A stretch of DNA of 64,000 bases from an uncultured Bacteroidales bacterium (GCA_902792535.1 CADAZU010000001.1:62001-126000), one strand, 5' to 3'. Positions 14,299 to 21,962 are shown, counted from the stretch's first letter. Program-made: numbers and translations. Notes: generated from the sequence alone by a model not told the origin.

Positions 14299-15156
14299 TT
14301 ACCACGTACCGACGATGTTGCTGTTCCATGTGTGGCTGACAGAGACGGATGCGGAGGGAGATGTGAACAGGTTGCCGGACAGCATCGTTTTAGTGTTAGC
14401 TGCCAAGCGCACGTCCTCGATGGTCACGCTGTAGATAACCGCGTCAAGCGAGTTGTAGATGTTGATCGTCAGGTCGGAGGTGTACTCATCGGTTAGACTC
14501 GGCGCAAGGAAATTGAAGCTGTACTGTACGCCGGACTGACCAACCTTGCCGGTACACGAAACCTTCTGACTCCACTCCGCACCATTGGCACCGCAGAGCG
14601 TCGCCACATTGAGCGAGGTGTAGCGGGTAGCCATCACGAACTCGATCTGATTCGCGGTCGCCGGGAACTCATCATTGATGGTGATATAGAGCAAGCCGCT
14701 GATACGATCCAGCGTAAGGTTCTGCGCCGGAGTACTGCCGGACACATTCAGCGCAAGGGTTTTGCCGAAAGTCGAGCGCAACGATGTAGCAGAGAGCACA
14801 CCTGCACTATATGCCAACCCGGATGAACGGGTAGCCACGAAAGACAGATTGTGGTTGCCATGAGACAACTCCAGCGTCACCGTACCGAAAGCGTCGGTAT
14901 CGTCTGCATAAACTTGGTGCGCCACCTGCGTTGAGCCGTCGAATACGTATAAGTCCGTGAGTGCCACGCCACCTTCATCATCGAGGATCGTAGCCTGCGG
15001 AGCGCGGCGCGGGCTGTTCATCGGTTCGGTGGACTGATCAAAAGCGGAAACTTTGAAAACTACTTGCTGCTTGCCATCGGGTTCGTTAGCGTCACCCTTG
15101 CAAGAGCATAGGAAAAGCGCAGAAATCGCGCATAAACAGAGGGTTAATTGTTTCAT
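14299..15156 (-). CDS. Mfa2/FimB-like fimbrillin-anchor type lipoprotein
   Basis: A 285-residue lipoprotein; the signal peptide ends in LFLCSC with the lipid Cys at about residue 19. The mature protein has the layout of Mfa2/FimB-like minor-fimbria proteins of Bacteroidales: an early strand with LTDLYVFDGSTQV, then GTVTLELSHGNHNLSFVATR, and a second beta domain with a final conserved strand. In the host these cap or anchor fimbriae on the outer membrane. Inside a prophage, on its own promoter and opposite to the late genes, it looks like a gene expressed in the lysogen to alter the cell surface. Confidence 0.6.
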   Translation of the reverse strand: MKQLTLCLCAISALFLCSCKGDANEPDGKQQVVFKVSAFDQSTEPMNSPRRAPQATILDDEGGVALTDLYVFDGSTQVAHQVYADDTDAFGTVTLELSHGNHNLSFVATRSSGLAYSAGVLSATSLRSTFGKTLALNVSGSTPAQNLTLDRISGLLYITINDEFPATANQIEFVMATRYTSLNVATLCGANGAEWSQKVSCTGKVGQSGVQYSFNFLAPSLTDEYTSDLTINIYNSLDAVIYSVTIEDVRLAANTKTMLSGNLFTSPSASVSVSHTWNSNIVGTW

Positions 15157-15185
15157 AAGTGACTAATTTTGTTACAAATCGGCTG

Positions 15186-15217
15186 CAAAATTACAAAAAT
15201 CCAGCCATATATGCAAG
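15186..15217 (-). promoter_or_regulatory. Promoter of the prophage lipoprotein operon
   Basis: On the minus strand CTTG (15217-15214) is followed by 20 bp and TAATTTTG (15193-15186). The -33 box extends to CTTGCATAT. It lies just upstream of the lipoprotein gene that starts at 15156, so this operon can be read independently of the phage late promoter. Confidence 0.7.
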
Positions 15218-15262
15218 AAAATTGGCTTAAAACAGTCAAAAACTTATAAAATTAAAGCAAAA

Positions 15263-15877
15263 ATGAAGAAAAATGCTCATTACAGATTGATTTTCGGCGT
15301 TTTTTGCGCCGTGTTGCTCCTTGCGGGCATGGTCGGTTGTGCCACCCAAAAACCCGTAGTCAGTGAAAACACCTCGAACACGCTCATCGAACGGGAGAAA
15401 GTGGACTCGCTCATCGGCGTGGCGGCAGACAGTGCCCGGGCACATCTCGCTCTTGCCTGCGACAGCATGGGTAACGTCTATATAGCCGAGATCAACACGC
15501 TCCAAGGTGAACGGACACGGTTAGAGATCGCGCTGCGGGCGGCGTTGGAGAAAGCCAATACCAACACACCGAGCACCGCTTCGGCTGTTACACCCGCCAA
15601 GCCGAAAATAGTCTATCTCGATGTCGATTGTGCAGCGGACAGTTTGCAGATACTCGTCACAAAACTGCGCGAGCGTATCACACACATGGAGCAGAACAAA
15701 GAGAAAGAGACCGTCGTGGAAAAGGTTGTGCCGGACTATTACCGCAACTGCACACGTGGTTTTTGGGTGCTGCTGATCGTGGTCGTGCTCCTGTTTGTAT
15801 GGTGGGTTGCTGACTATATCCCCGTCGTGAGCAAGTACAAGATGCTCATCAAAGGTGCGTTCAAACTGCTCGGCTGA
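15263..15877 (+). CDS. Candidate unimolecular spanin (lipoprotein with C-terminal membrane helix)
   Basis: A 204-residue protein with two membrane anchors. The N-terminus is a lipoprotein signal (VLLLAGMVGC, lipid Cys at 26) and the C-terminus has a transmembrane helix at about 168-188 (GFWVLLIVVVLLFVWWVADY) with a short basic tail. Between them are charged, coiled-coil-like stretches. This topology, an outer-membrane lipid at one end and an inner-membrane helix at the other, defines u-spanins, which fuse the two membranes in the last step of lysis. The holin and endolysin are in the same prophage. Sequence similarity to known u-spanins could not be tested. Confidence 0.6.
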   Translation: MKKNAHYRLIFGVFCAVLLLAGMVGCATQKPVVSENTSNTLIEREKVDSLIGVAADSARAHLALACDSMGNVYIAEINTLQGERTRLEIALRAALEKANTNTPSTASAVTPAKPKIVYLDVDCAADSLQILVTKLRERITHMEQNKEKETVVEKVVPDYYRNCTRGFWVLLIVVVLLFVWWVADYIPVVSKYKMLIKGAFKLLG

Positions 15878-16005
15878 CCTTACTTTCAGAACACCGCCGA
15901 AAGACCAAATCGCGACTTTTTATCTACCAAATGTGAACTACAGAACAAAAATAGCCGAATGCGTCACGGCTTAATGTTGGCGCACAAACAAAATTCATTT
16001 CATCT

Positions 16006-16470
16006 ATGAAGAAGTTTTTATTTGCAATTATCGCGTGTTTGGCACTCTGCTCGTGCGGCACGCAATTCGGTCTGACTTACGGAGTGAGTCTGACAGGTGA
16101 CGGCGATGGAAAGTTTGAGGTGACTTTCCCGCAAGGTAGTTATGCGATGGACGGTACGGCGACCCTCGCGCTGAACGTGGGTGATACCATCCCGTTCTTT
16201 AATCAGCATGTCACGACCAAAGCGGAGGTGCTGGAACACGGCAACGCCAAGCAACTCAAAGCCCTGCGTATCGCCAATGACTCTATCGCGGCGCAGTTCA
16301 ATGCCACGGAGGGCGATGGTACGTATGACTTATGGCTTAAAGGTTACGTGAAAGAAATCGGCACAGGCTTAATCTTTGAGGTAGATAGGCATTTTACTAA
16401 TAGACCGCCTAATCTGCGCAAGTCCGCCGCGTCTCCCGCTACATCCGACCCATACCCATTCATTAAGTAG
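16006..16470 (+). CDS. Prophage lipoprotein of unknown function
   Basis: A 154-residue protein with a signal peptide and lipobox (MKKFLFAIIACLALCSCGTQ, lipid Cys near residue 17). The mature part is beta-rich (GKFEVTFPQGSYAMDGTATL). The end is Pro/Ser/Ala-rich and may be read into the flank of the tRNA-like element, which begins 18 bp after the stop. A late gene or a conversion gene; not recognised. Confidence 0.55.
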   Translation: MKKFLFAIIACLALCSCGTQFGLTYGVSLTGDGDGKFEVTFPQGSYAMDGTATLALNVGDTIPFFNQHVTTKAEVLEHGNAKQLKALRIANDSIAAQFNATEGDGTYDLWLKGYVKEIGTGLIFEVDRHFTNRPPNLRKSAASPATSDPYPFIK

Positions 16471-16487
16471 GTCAGTAGAGAGACCAT

Positions 16488-16582
16488 ACGGCAGTACGCA
16501 CAAGTGGTCGAGTGTTCCTTGCCGACCAGCGCAAGGAGTGATTAGGTTCACCGTCGCGGGTTCGACTCCCGTCTGCCGTCCA
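16488..16582 (+). tRNA. Class-II tRNA-like element with encoded CCA and non-canonical anticodon arm
   Basis: The 7-bp acceptor stem ACGGCAG (16488-16494) / CTGCCGT (16573-16579) is perfect and is followed by CCA. The T-arm GCGGG-TTCGACT-CCCGT (16556-16572) is canonical. A D-arm-like stem (CAC/GTG, 16499-16514) carries a GTGGTC loop as in serine tRNAs, and a variable arm GTGA/TCAC (16538-16551) makes it class II. The anticodon arm is odd: a 7-bp stem (16516-16522 with 16531-16537) and an 8-nt loop CGACCAGC without T33. No normal anticodon can be assigned, so decoding is doubtful. It lies between a lipoprotein and a 40-residue gene. Confidence 0.6.
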
Positions 16583-16711
16583 AGAATTTCTTTATTCAGA
16601 AAAGAAAAATGCCTGTTTTGAAAAAGAAAACAATGCTAACATACTGAAATGCTGCGTTTTTAGAATGACATAAAATAAACAAATCGAAAACAAATCAAAA
16701 AGAAAAGCGAT

Positions 16712-16834
16712 ATGAAAACAATTATTTTAGCAATCTTATTCGGCTGCGGAGTACCGCGCACCGAACTCTACTGTGAGAAGCCGCAGCGGCTTACCTATAA
16801 GTACAAGACCTATTTCTACGAGCCTATTTTCTGA
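16712..16834 (+). CDS. Small peptide with lipoprotein-like start
   Basis: A 40-residue frame starting MKTIILAILFGCGVPRTELY. The hydrophobic start ending in a Cys at residue 12 resembles a very short lipoprotein signal. The rest is basic and Tyr-rich (LTYKYKTYFYEPIF). The gene is too short to assign; its placement in a gap between the tRNA-like element and the glycosyltransferase operon, in the same direction, is the only support. Confidence 0.35.
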   Translation: MKTIILAILFGCGVPRTELYCEKPQRLTYKYKTYFYEPIF

Positions 16835-16902
16835 TGGAAAAATAAGCACGTTGAAACAGGCTTATTTGGCAAGTACAACGTAAACTACTGATTTGTAGCA
16901 AT

Positions 16903-17061
16903 ATGGCAAAGGAAAATAAGAAACGCACATGCTGTCAATGCGCATTTTGGCAGATGGGTTTTGACAACTCATGCACCGAGCGCATTCGGTTATACGATGA
17001 CTACAGCAATCAACCTGCCGACCAGTCTGCGTGTGAACATTTTGAAAAGGAGCAATTATGA
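16903..17061 (+). CDS. Small Cys-rich zinc-binding protein
   Basis: A 52-residue protein with TCCQCAFW (Cys at residues 10, 11 and 13), then a Cys at 24 and another at 44 (SACEHFE), a pattern of small zinc fingers. It starts at ATG 16903 and its TGA overlaps the ATG of the glycosyltransferase in an ATGA junction, so the two are translationally coupled. No function known. Confidence 0.55.
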   Translation: MAKENKKRTCCQCAFWQMGFDNSCTERIRLYDDYSNQPADQSACEHFEKEQL

Positions 17062-18287
17062 AAGAACAGATTGTAGTATCGCTCACATCATGGAGCAAGC
17101 GCATAGGTAACATACCCATCGTACTCGATACGATTTTCGCGCAGACAGTCCTGCCGGACGCTATTGTGATTAACCTCTCTCTTGACGAGTTCCCAACCCG
17201 CGAACTACCCGCCAATGTGCAGTCGTATATCGATGCCTACGACCGCATTCGCGTGAACTGGGTCGTACATGATACACGCGTATGGAAAAAGTTTTTGCCT
17301 ACGCTCCTGTTGTACCCCGATGCGCTGATACTGCCGATAGATGATGATATTCTCTACCCGCCGACAATGATAGAGGGTTTCATGCAGGCACATGCCAAGT
17401 ACCCGGACAGACCGATAAGCGGCAATCACTACTGGTATCACGGAATAAAATGCCATTGCGGCTGCGCGAGCCTTGTGCAAGCCAAACACTTTGAGGGCTG
17501 GCAGAAATACTACAAGCACTCTTTCCGTATCTCCTGCCCGTCAAGCGACCTCTTCTATACCTATCTCGCTGCGAAAAACGGCTATTTCTATGCCGAGACC
17601 GAGGTGGACTATATGCGCACCATCGTCAGTTATAACGAGGTGGACGGCTATTCGGCATCGTTTCCAAAGAACCGTCTGCGCGTGAGCCGCGAGGCTATCT
17701 TCAAGGCGTTCGGCGTGGAGGTAGTGCGGCTCTTCAAAGACGAAGACCACCGCCCCTTTTGCGTTCTCGGCTCTATGCAGACGGATAAGGGTAAGGTTAT
17801 CGAAGAGGAGATGCTGGCATGGCTTACTCCGCATTTTAACGTCTATCTTGTGCGCCATGACGGGCGGGCGTTTGAATACACAGCAATCAAGTTTCTGAAG
17901 GACATGATGAGCAAGCAAGACGCGCCGTGTTTCTACCTGCACACCAAAGGCGCGTTCTACACCCGCAAGGTATCGCACCGCGTACGGAACATGTGGTGGT
18001 ATGAGTTTGCCGCGATGCAAGACAAATACCTGCGTGCCGTGGAGGGCGACACGCCGAAAGTGGCGTGCCCGTACACCGGGAGCGACAAAGTGACGTGGTA
18101 TAACGGCTGGTGCGCCAACGCTGCGGCTATTCGCGAAATGAACCTCATTAAGACCGATGACCGTTTCTATTACGAATACATGCTATTCAAGAACGCGGAG
18201 GTTGTAGGCTTGCGCATGAATAACATCAATAGTCCGAAAGAAGAGCGGGCTATCATGCACAACGATTTGAGAACTTATTTTGATTAG
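17058..18287 (+). CDS. Two-domain glycosyltransferase of the prophage
   Basis: A 409-residue protein. Residues 1-215 form a GT-A-like domain: VVSLTSWSKRIGNIPIVLDT at the start (nucleotide-binding strand and helix) and LILPIDDDILYPP with the metal-binding Asp cluster near residues 93-95. Residues 220-409 (LFKDEDHRPFCVLGSM onward) form a second domain that includes FYLHTKGAFYTRKVSHRVRN, a pattern of capsule and LPS sugar transferases. Phage glycosyltransferases either modify phage DNA or change the host surface glycan to block other phages. The nearby Stealth-like gene favours surface glycan, but this is inference. Confidence 0.65.
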   Translation: MKEQIVVSLTSWSKRIGNIPIVLDTIFAQTVLPDAIVINLSLDEFPTRELPANVQSYIDAYDRIRVNWVVHDTRVWKKFLPTLLLYPDALILPIDDDILYPPTMIEGFMQAHAKYPDRPISGNHYWYHGIKCHCGCASLVQAKHFEGWQKYYKHSFRISCPSSDLFYTYLAAKNGYFYAETEVDYMRTIVSYNEVDGYSASFPKNRLRVSREAIFKAFGVEVVRLFKDEDHRPFCVLGSMQTDKGKVIEEEMLAWLTPHFNVYLVRHDGRAFEYTAIKFLKDMMSKQDAPCFYLHTKGAFYTRKVSHRVRNMWWYEFAAMQDKYLRAVEGDTPKVACPYTGSDKVTWYNGWCANAAAIREMNLIKTDDRFYYEYMLFKNAEVVGLRMNNINSPKEERAIMHNDLRTYFD

Positions 18288-18290
18288 ACT

Positions 18291-19025
18291 ATGGATATCC
18301 TTTACATTGTAGGTACTGGCTCAAAGTGGAACAATAACGAACTCCGCTACAGCCTGCGCAGTATTGAGAAATTCGGGCGCAACGTGGGGCGCGTGTTTAT
18401 CGTAGGGCATAAGCCGTCATTCGTGAGTGACGCGGTGACGCATATTCCTTGTGATGACCCGTACAACCGCAAGCACAAAAACATTCTCAACAAAGTTATT
18501 TCCGCCATCGAGAAAAGTGACATCGGCAAACACTTTATCGTGAGTAGCGATGACCATTTCTACACTCGGGAGGTGGACTTTGACAATTTCCCCGTCTATT
18601 ACCAAGCGAGTGTCATTCAGACCGAACCCGGCGAGGGCAAGAAGCGCAATAATTATCACCGCAGCCTTGAAGACACCAAGGCGATGTTGGAGAAGTGGGG
18701 ACTGCCAACATATCAGACGAACCCGCATTGCAACACGCATTTCGATGCAGATGTGTATCGCCTGTATTACCCGCTCTTTGCCGAGGCGATGGAAAAGGAG
18801 TATGGCGGCGAAATGAACTGCCTTATGGGTAACATACTCATTCACGACGGCGCAAAGCCGCAGCGTTTTGTCGATAAGAAAATAGGCGCGTTTGCCGATA
18901 CCGAAGACCTCATCAAGCAGATAGACGGCGCAGAGTGTTTCAGCATCTCCGATGATGCGGTTATATGCGGCGTAGGCGGCTACCTGCAAACGCTATTCCC
19001 AAATAAAAGCAAATACGAGAAATGA
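18291..19025 (+). CDS. Stealth-like sugar-phosphate transferase
   Basis: A 244-residue protein starting MDILYIVGTGSKWNNNELRY. It shows the Stealth (capsular polysaccharide phosphotransferase) pattern: the N-terminal strand, RYSLRSIEKFG, then VFIVGHKPSF, DDPYNRKHKNILNKV and IVSSDDHFYTREV, where the DD pair is the likely catalytic or metal site. Stealth enzymes transfer hexose-1-phosphate to hydroxyls to build capsules. It begins 3 bp after the glycosyltransferase and overlaps the VRR-NUC gene by 4 nt. The identification rests on pattern, not on a database match. Confidence 0.55.
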   Translation: MDILYIVGTGSKWNNNELRYSLRSIEKFGRNVGRVFIVGHKPSFVSDAVTHIPCDDPYNRKHKNILNKVISAIEKSDIGKHFIVSSDDHFYTREVDFDNFPVYYQASVIQTEPGEGKKRNNYHRSLEDTKAMLEKWGLPTYQTNPHCNTHFDADVYRLYYPLFAEAMEKEYGGEMNCLMGNILIHDGAKPQRFVDKKIGAFADTEDLIKQIDGAECFSISDDAVICGVGGYLQTLFPNKSKYEK

Positions 19026-19432
19026 GCATTGAAGAAGCATTAGCCATCATAGACGGCAAGGCGATTGAGAAAGCACCGCGCAAGCCGCCGACACAACGGG
19101 AGCACAACCTGCAAACGGCATGTGTGCGCTGGGCGCGCCTGCAATTCCCTAAACTGACCATCTTCGCCATACCTAACGGCGCATGGTGTGGGTACAAGCA
19201 AGGGCGCAAACTCGTTGCGGAGGGTATGCTAAAAGGCGTGCCGGACATCTTTGTCGCTCTCGCCCGCAAAGGTTATCACGGTCTGTTTATCGAAATGAAA
19301 GCAGGCAAGAAAGGCGTGGTGCGCGAAGAGCAGTCCGAGATGCTGCTCAAGTTGCGCGAGGAAGGCTATCAATGTGCCGTGTGCCGGACGTTTGAGCAGT
19401 TTCAGACAATCATAGTCAACTATATATCATAA
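19022..19432 (+). CDS. VRR-NUC domain nuclease
   Basis: A 136-residue protein with the VRR-NUC (PD-(D/E)xK superfamily) pattern from about residue 24: QREHNLQTACVRWARLQFP (first acidic residue), AIPNGAWCGYKQGRKLVAEG, then GVPDIFVALARKGYHGLFIE followed by MKAGKKG, which together give the D...E-x-K active site, and REEQSEMLLKLREEGY. Phage VRR-NUC proteins are stand-alone nucleases thought to act on replication or recombination DNA structures. It is the last rightward gene before the integrase, whose stop is 8 bp away in the convergent direction. Confidence 0.85.
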   Translation: MSIEEALAIIDGKAIEKAPRKPPTQREHNLQTACVRWARLQFPKLTIFAIPNGAWCGYKQGRKLVAEGMLKGVPDIFVALARKGYHGLFIEMKAGKKGVVREEQSEMLLKLREEGYQCAVCRTFEQFQTIIVNYIS

Positions 19433-19440
19433 TACCGATT

Positions 19441-20694
19441 TTAGCCATTGTTTGTGACAACTCCCTGCTGTGAAGCAGGGATTGTTATTTGTGCCTGTAC
19501 GTGGTCTATAACCTTTCTATTCCACTTGGCGGTTAAGTGCCATTTGTAGTCCCGGTATGACCTGTCATTTACGCTGTTATCCATGTGACCCATGCTCTTG
19601 TTTATGATGTAGTCCGGGCACTCCAATTCGCCCGCTATGGTCGCCCATGTGCGGCGTATCTTTGCCATGCTGATGTCAATGCCGATGTCTTCGCTCACTT
19701 TCTTCAGCGCGAGGTTCATGCGGCGTTGGAACGTCTCATAACTCGCGTAGTCCTCTTTGAAACGGAGCATAGCGTCTTTGCCTTGGTATCTGTCTATTAT
19801 TGCCTGCAACTCGCTCTCAATACGTACGTGTATAGCGCGCTTATTCTTGCGTATGGTCTTGTGCCGGACATAAACCACCTCCCCGTTTTTCGGGATATCC
19901 ATTTCATAAAGGTCGAGCAGGTTCACACCGCACAGATAGAATGACATGATGGCGATGTCACGCGCACACTCCTTATTTATACTATTTAGGCGCGCGCACG
20001 CGAGCGTGTGTATCTCTGCCGCCGTTAATGTCTCGATGTCATGCTGCGGAACAGGCGCAATGCTATAATCGAAATACGGGTCGTTGTCTCTGCTGATGAC
20101 GTGCCTTTTCTCTGCCTCTTTGTATGCAGCCCGAACGTAAGACTCAAGCATGTGCCGCGTGCTCTCTCCCCGGTCGGTGTTACGTAACCATCGGGCGAAG
20201 TCTGTCAGCGTGGAGTAGTTGATGTCGGCGAATGTCAGCCTACGCCAATGACGAAAGTCGGTGTACTCGCGTAGCACGTTCTCCGCGTAGCCGTAACTCT
20301 TGCGGGTCTTGGCTGCGCTGCGGCTCTCGCCGTACTCTTTGAAGAAAGCGATGAAGTCTTCGTTGTCTTGCGCTGCGGCTCTCCGCTCGTTCTCTTCAGC
20401 CGCTTGGCGTATCTGCGCTGCGGTCATGTGAGACAGGCGGCATCTGCGTTCAAGGTCAACGATAGCGTCAAAGTAGCGCGCATAGATGTTGTAGAGAATG
20501 ACGTTTGCCTCCTGCGCTTGCGGCGATGACTTAACGAGAACCTGCGTAGGCTCTCCGATAAAATACTTCGGCGAAGTCGATATGCCAGTCGTGATTGTCG
20601 TGGTACTTGCTCCGTTCGATATGAGCAGCCGGATGGGTAGCCTGCCGTATTTGTCCGGGCGGCGATTGTCTGCGAAAAATGATAGTTTAGCCAT
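19441..20694 (-). CDS. Tyrosine-type site-specific integrase
   Basis: A 417-residue recombinase. Residues 1-95 are the arm-binding part typical of Bacteroidota phage integrases, residues 105-205 the SAM-like core-binding domain and 215-400 the catalytic domain. R347 (IRRTWATIA), H370 (MGHMDNS) and Y380 (RSYRDY) are in place, and a lysine-rich beta turn (HKTIRKNKR) precedes them. The first catalytic Arg is not seen; the usual place reads FYLCGVNLLDLY (about 252-263). IntDOT-type enzymes also lack it. The ATG at 20694 is preferred over a longer frame because MAKLSFFADNRRPDKYGRL is the usual start. It should excise the prophage at the tRNA-Lys site. Confidence 0.9.
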   Translation of the reverse strand: MAKLSFFADNRRPDKYGRLPIRLLISNGASTTTITTGISTSPKYFIGEPTQVLVKSSPQAQEANVILYNIYARYFDAIVDLERRCRLSHMTAAQIRQAAEENERRAAAQDNEDFIAFFKEYGESRSAAKTRKSYGYAENVLREYTDFRHWRRLTFADINYSTLTDFARWLRNTDRGESTRHMLESYVRAAYKEAEKRHVISRDNDPYFDYSIAPVPQHDIETLTAAEIHTLACARLNSINKECARDIAIMSFYLCGVNLLDLYEMDIPKNGEVVYVRHKTIRKNKRAIHVRIESELQAIIDRYQGKDAMLRFKEDYASYETFQRRMNLALKKVSEDIGIDISMAKIRRTWATIAGELECPDYIINKSMGHMDNSVNDRSYRDYKWHLTAKWNRKVIDHVQAQITIPASQQGVVTNNG

Positions 20695-20704
20695 TGTTAT
20701 TTTC

Positions 20705-20726
20705 TGTGCAAAGTTTGTGCAAAGTT
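20705..20726. repeat. Two tandem 11-bp repeats upstream of the integrase
   Basis: TGTGCAAAGTT occurs at 20705-20715 and 20716-20726, immediately upstream of the integrase start. Direct repeats here may be arm-type integrase sites. Confidence 0.5.
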
Positions 20727-20829
20727 TTTTCTTTACCATTTCGGTGTCAAATAGGGGTCTAATCGGGTATTTTTGCCCCTTTTTGCCATGTGACCCACTG
20801 ACTAATTGCGCAAAACAGCACAAAAAACA

Positions 20830-20865
20830 GAATAAGTCACGAATTTTCCAATTCATAACTTATTC
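20830..20865. repeat. Nested hairpin between integrase and tRNA-Lys
   Basis: GAATAAGT (20830-20837) pairs with ACTTATTC (20858-20865), and inside it GAATT (20841-20845) pairs with AATTC (20850-20854) round a TTCC loop. It could be an integration accessory site or a terminator for transcription from the tRNA side. Confidence 0.5.
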
Positions 20866-20888
20866 ATTCTTAACGACTTACGTTCTTG

Positions 20889-20961
20889 TGTCCCCCGAGA
20901 GGCTCGAACTCTCGACCCACTGATTAAGAGTCAGTTGCTCTACCAACTGAGCTAGGGAGAC
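20889..20961 (-). tRNA. tRNA-Lys (anticodon CTT)
   Basis: Read on the minus strand the gene folds fully: acceptor GTCTCCC with GGGGGAC, D-stem GCTC, anticodon stem ACTGA/TCAGT round loop CTCTTAA giving anticodon CTT, T-arm GAGAG-TTCGAGC-CTCTC and discriminator A. CCA is not encoded. Its 3' end faces the prophage, so it is the likely attachment site, and integration has left it whole. Confidence 0.95.
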
Positions 20962-20995
20962 GCGCTTGCGGATCGTGTTTTTTGAAAAGCGGGTG

Positions 20996-21027
20996 CAAAG
21001 GTACTGCTTTTTTTTGAACTGACCAAA
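20996..21027 (-). promoter_or_regulatory. Promoter of tRNA-Lys
   Basis: On the minus strand TTTG (21027-21024), 20 bp with an A-tract, then TACCTTTG (21003-20996), 35 bp upstream of the tRNA. Confidence 0.75.
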
Positions 21028-21076
21028 TATTTTTGAAAAAAAATGCGTTTAATGGTGCATTTTTCTTACATTTTTC

Positions 21077-21799
21077 TTATAATAGGCTCTCGGCGAAGGC
21101 TTCGGCTTCGGATATTTGGTCGATTTTACCCACATCCATCATGCGGTAGTCGGAAGGGACGTAGGCCTGCAAAGGCACTTCTTTCATGATCTCCAGATAA
21201 AAAGGTATCAGCGAGAATTTAGTCTCATCTATCTGTTGCAAGCGGGGGAGCGTGTCATCATTGAGTATCTGCATACCGGAGAACGCCAAATGCCGCCCGT
21301 CGAATCCTTTCTGTTCTCCGGTCGCTATATTGGTCCAGCCGCATAATAAATCATCCCCGTTGAAACAGAGATAGCGCTGCGTTTGCCGTTCGCTGACCAC
21401 CAGGCGGGAGACACCGGTCTCCTCATACTGCGCTATAAGCGCCTTGATATCTATATTGGACAGGATGTCCACATTGCAGGCGAGAACCGGTTCGTCGGTT
21501 CCAAGAAGCCCGTCTCTCCACGCTTTGCGCAGTCCGCCGCCGGTGTCCAGCAGTTGATTGCGTTCGTCCGAGATATGTATATTCGTACCCCAGCCGTTGT
21601 TGGTGCGGACGGCGTCAATGATCTGATCCGGGAAATGGTGGACGTTGACGATGATGTCGGTGATGCCTGCGTCACGCAGTTTCTCCACCTGCCATTGCAG
21701 CAGCGGTTTGCCCGCCAGCGGCACAAGCGCCTTTGGCATTGTATCGGTGAGCGGTTTGAGGCGCGTGCCAAGCCCCGCGGCAAATATCATAGCTTTCAT
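21077..21799 (-). CDS. murU: MurU-like sugar-phosphate nucleotidyltransferase
   Basis: A 240-residue nucleotidyltransferase. The start MKAMIFAAGLGTRLKPLTDT is the NTP-binding signature with the GLGTRL loop, followed by MPKALVPLAGKPLLQW and the metal-binding Asp in VLACNVDILSN. The short length and lack of a C-terminal acyltransferase match MurU, which makes UDP-MurNAc from MurNAc-1-phosphate. The gene upstream in the same direction encodes the AmgK-like kinase that would make that substrate, so together they form the peptidoglycan recycling bypass. Mannose- or glucose-1-phosphate transfer cannot be excluded from the sequence alone. Confidence 0.75.
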   Translation of the reverse strand: MKAMIFAAGLGTRLKPLTDTMPKALVPLAGKPLLQWQVEKLRDAGITDIIVNVHHFPDQIIDAVRTNNGWGTNIHISDERNQLLDTGGGLRKAWRDGLLGTDEPVLACNVDILSNIDIKALIAQYEETGVSRLVVSERQTQRYLCFNGDDLLCGWTNIATGEQKGFDGRHLAFSGMQILNDDTLPRLQQIDETKFSLIPFYLEIMKEVPLQAYVPSDYRMMDVGKIDQISEAEAFAESLL

Positions 21800-21815
21800 A
21801 TTAATGAATAATGAT

Positions 21816-21962
21816 TAGTAGTGTTGCGATAATTTTAAGAAAAAAAACATATAAAAGGCTTTTGGAAATCGAAAATACGCAGCCCCCGAGCCTAATGGCT
21901 CTTGCGCCCAAGTCCCTGTATGCCGGTCAGTAAGCAAGCTTCCTGCCGTCATTCATGCCCTT
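21816..21962. repeat. Modular hairpin repeat, copy R1 (type A core)
   Basis: The head TAGTAGTGTTGCGATAATTT is shared with R3, and the core from GGAAATCG to ATGCCCTT (about 99 bp) is identical to that of R3 at 49237-49398. The core contains the hairpin GAGCC-TAAT-GGCTC. The outer stem is degenerate here. It fills the gap between the kinase-RapZ gene and murU, with a short word array (TTTACAATTTACAATT) next to it. Confidence 0.85.

Larger units (their letters stand above)
1..20888. mobile_element. Prophage, right-hand part, integrated at tRNA-Lys
   Basis: A tyrosine recombinase gene (19441-20694) sits beside the 3' end of tRNA-Lys, the usual arrangement of an integrated phage. Inside are a holin, amidase endolysin, spanin-like protein, fibre and lectin-like proteins, an orphan DNA methyltransferase, a VRR-NUC nuclease, an HNH homing-type endonuclease and many small genes with 4-nt start/stop overlaps. 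The element starts left of the window, so packaging, capsid and replication genes and the second attachment site are not visible. The repeat families seen right of 20961 do not occur in it, which fits recent acquisition. Confidence 0.88.

Noticed and set aside
16488..16582. Ordinary functional serine or leucine tRNA
   Set aside because: The anticodon arm cannot be folded as 5 bp plus 7 nt with T33, so no anticodon could be assigned.
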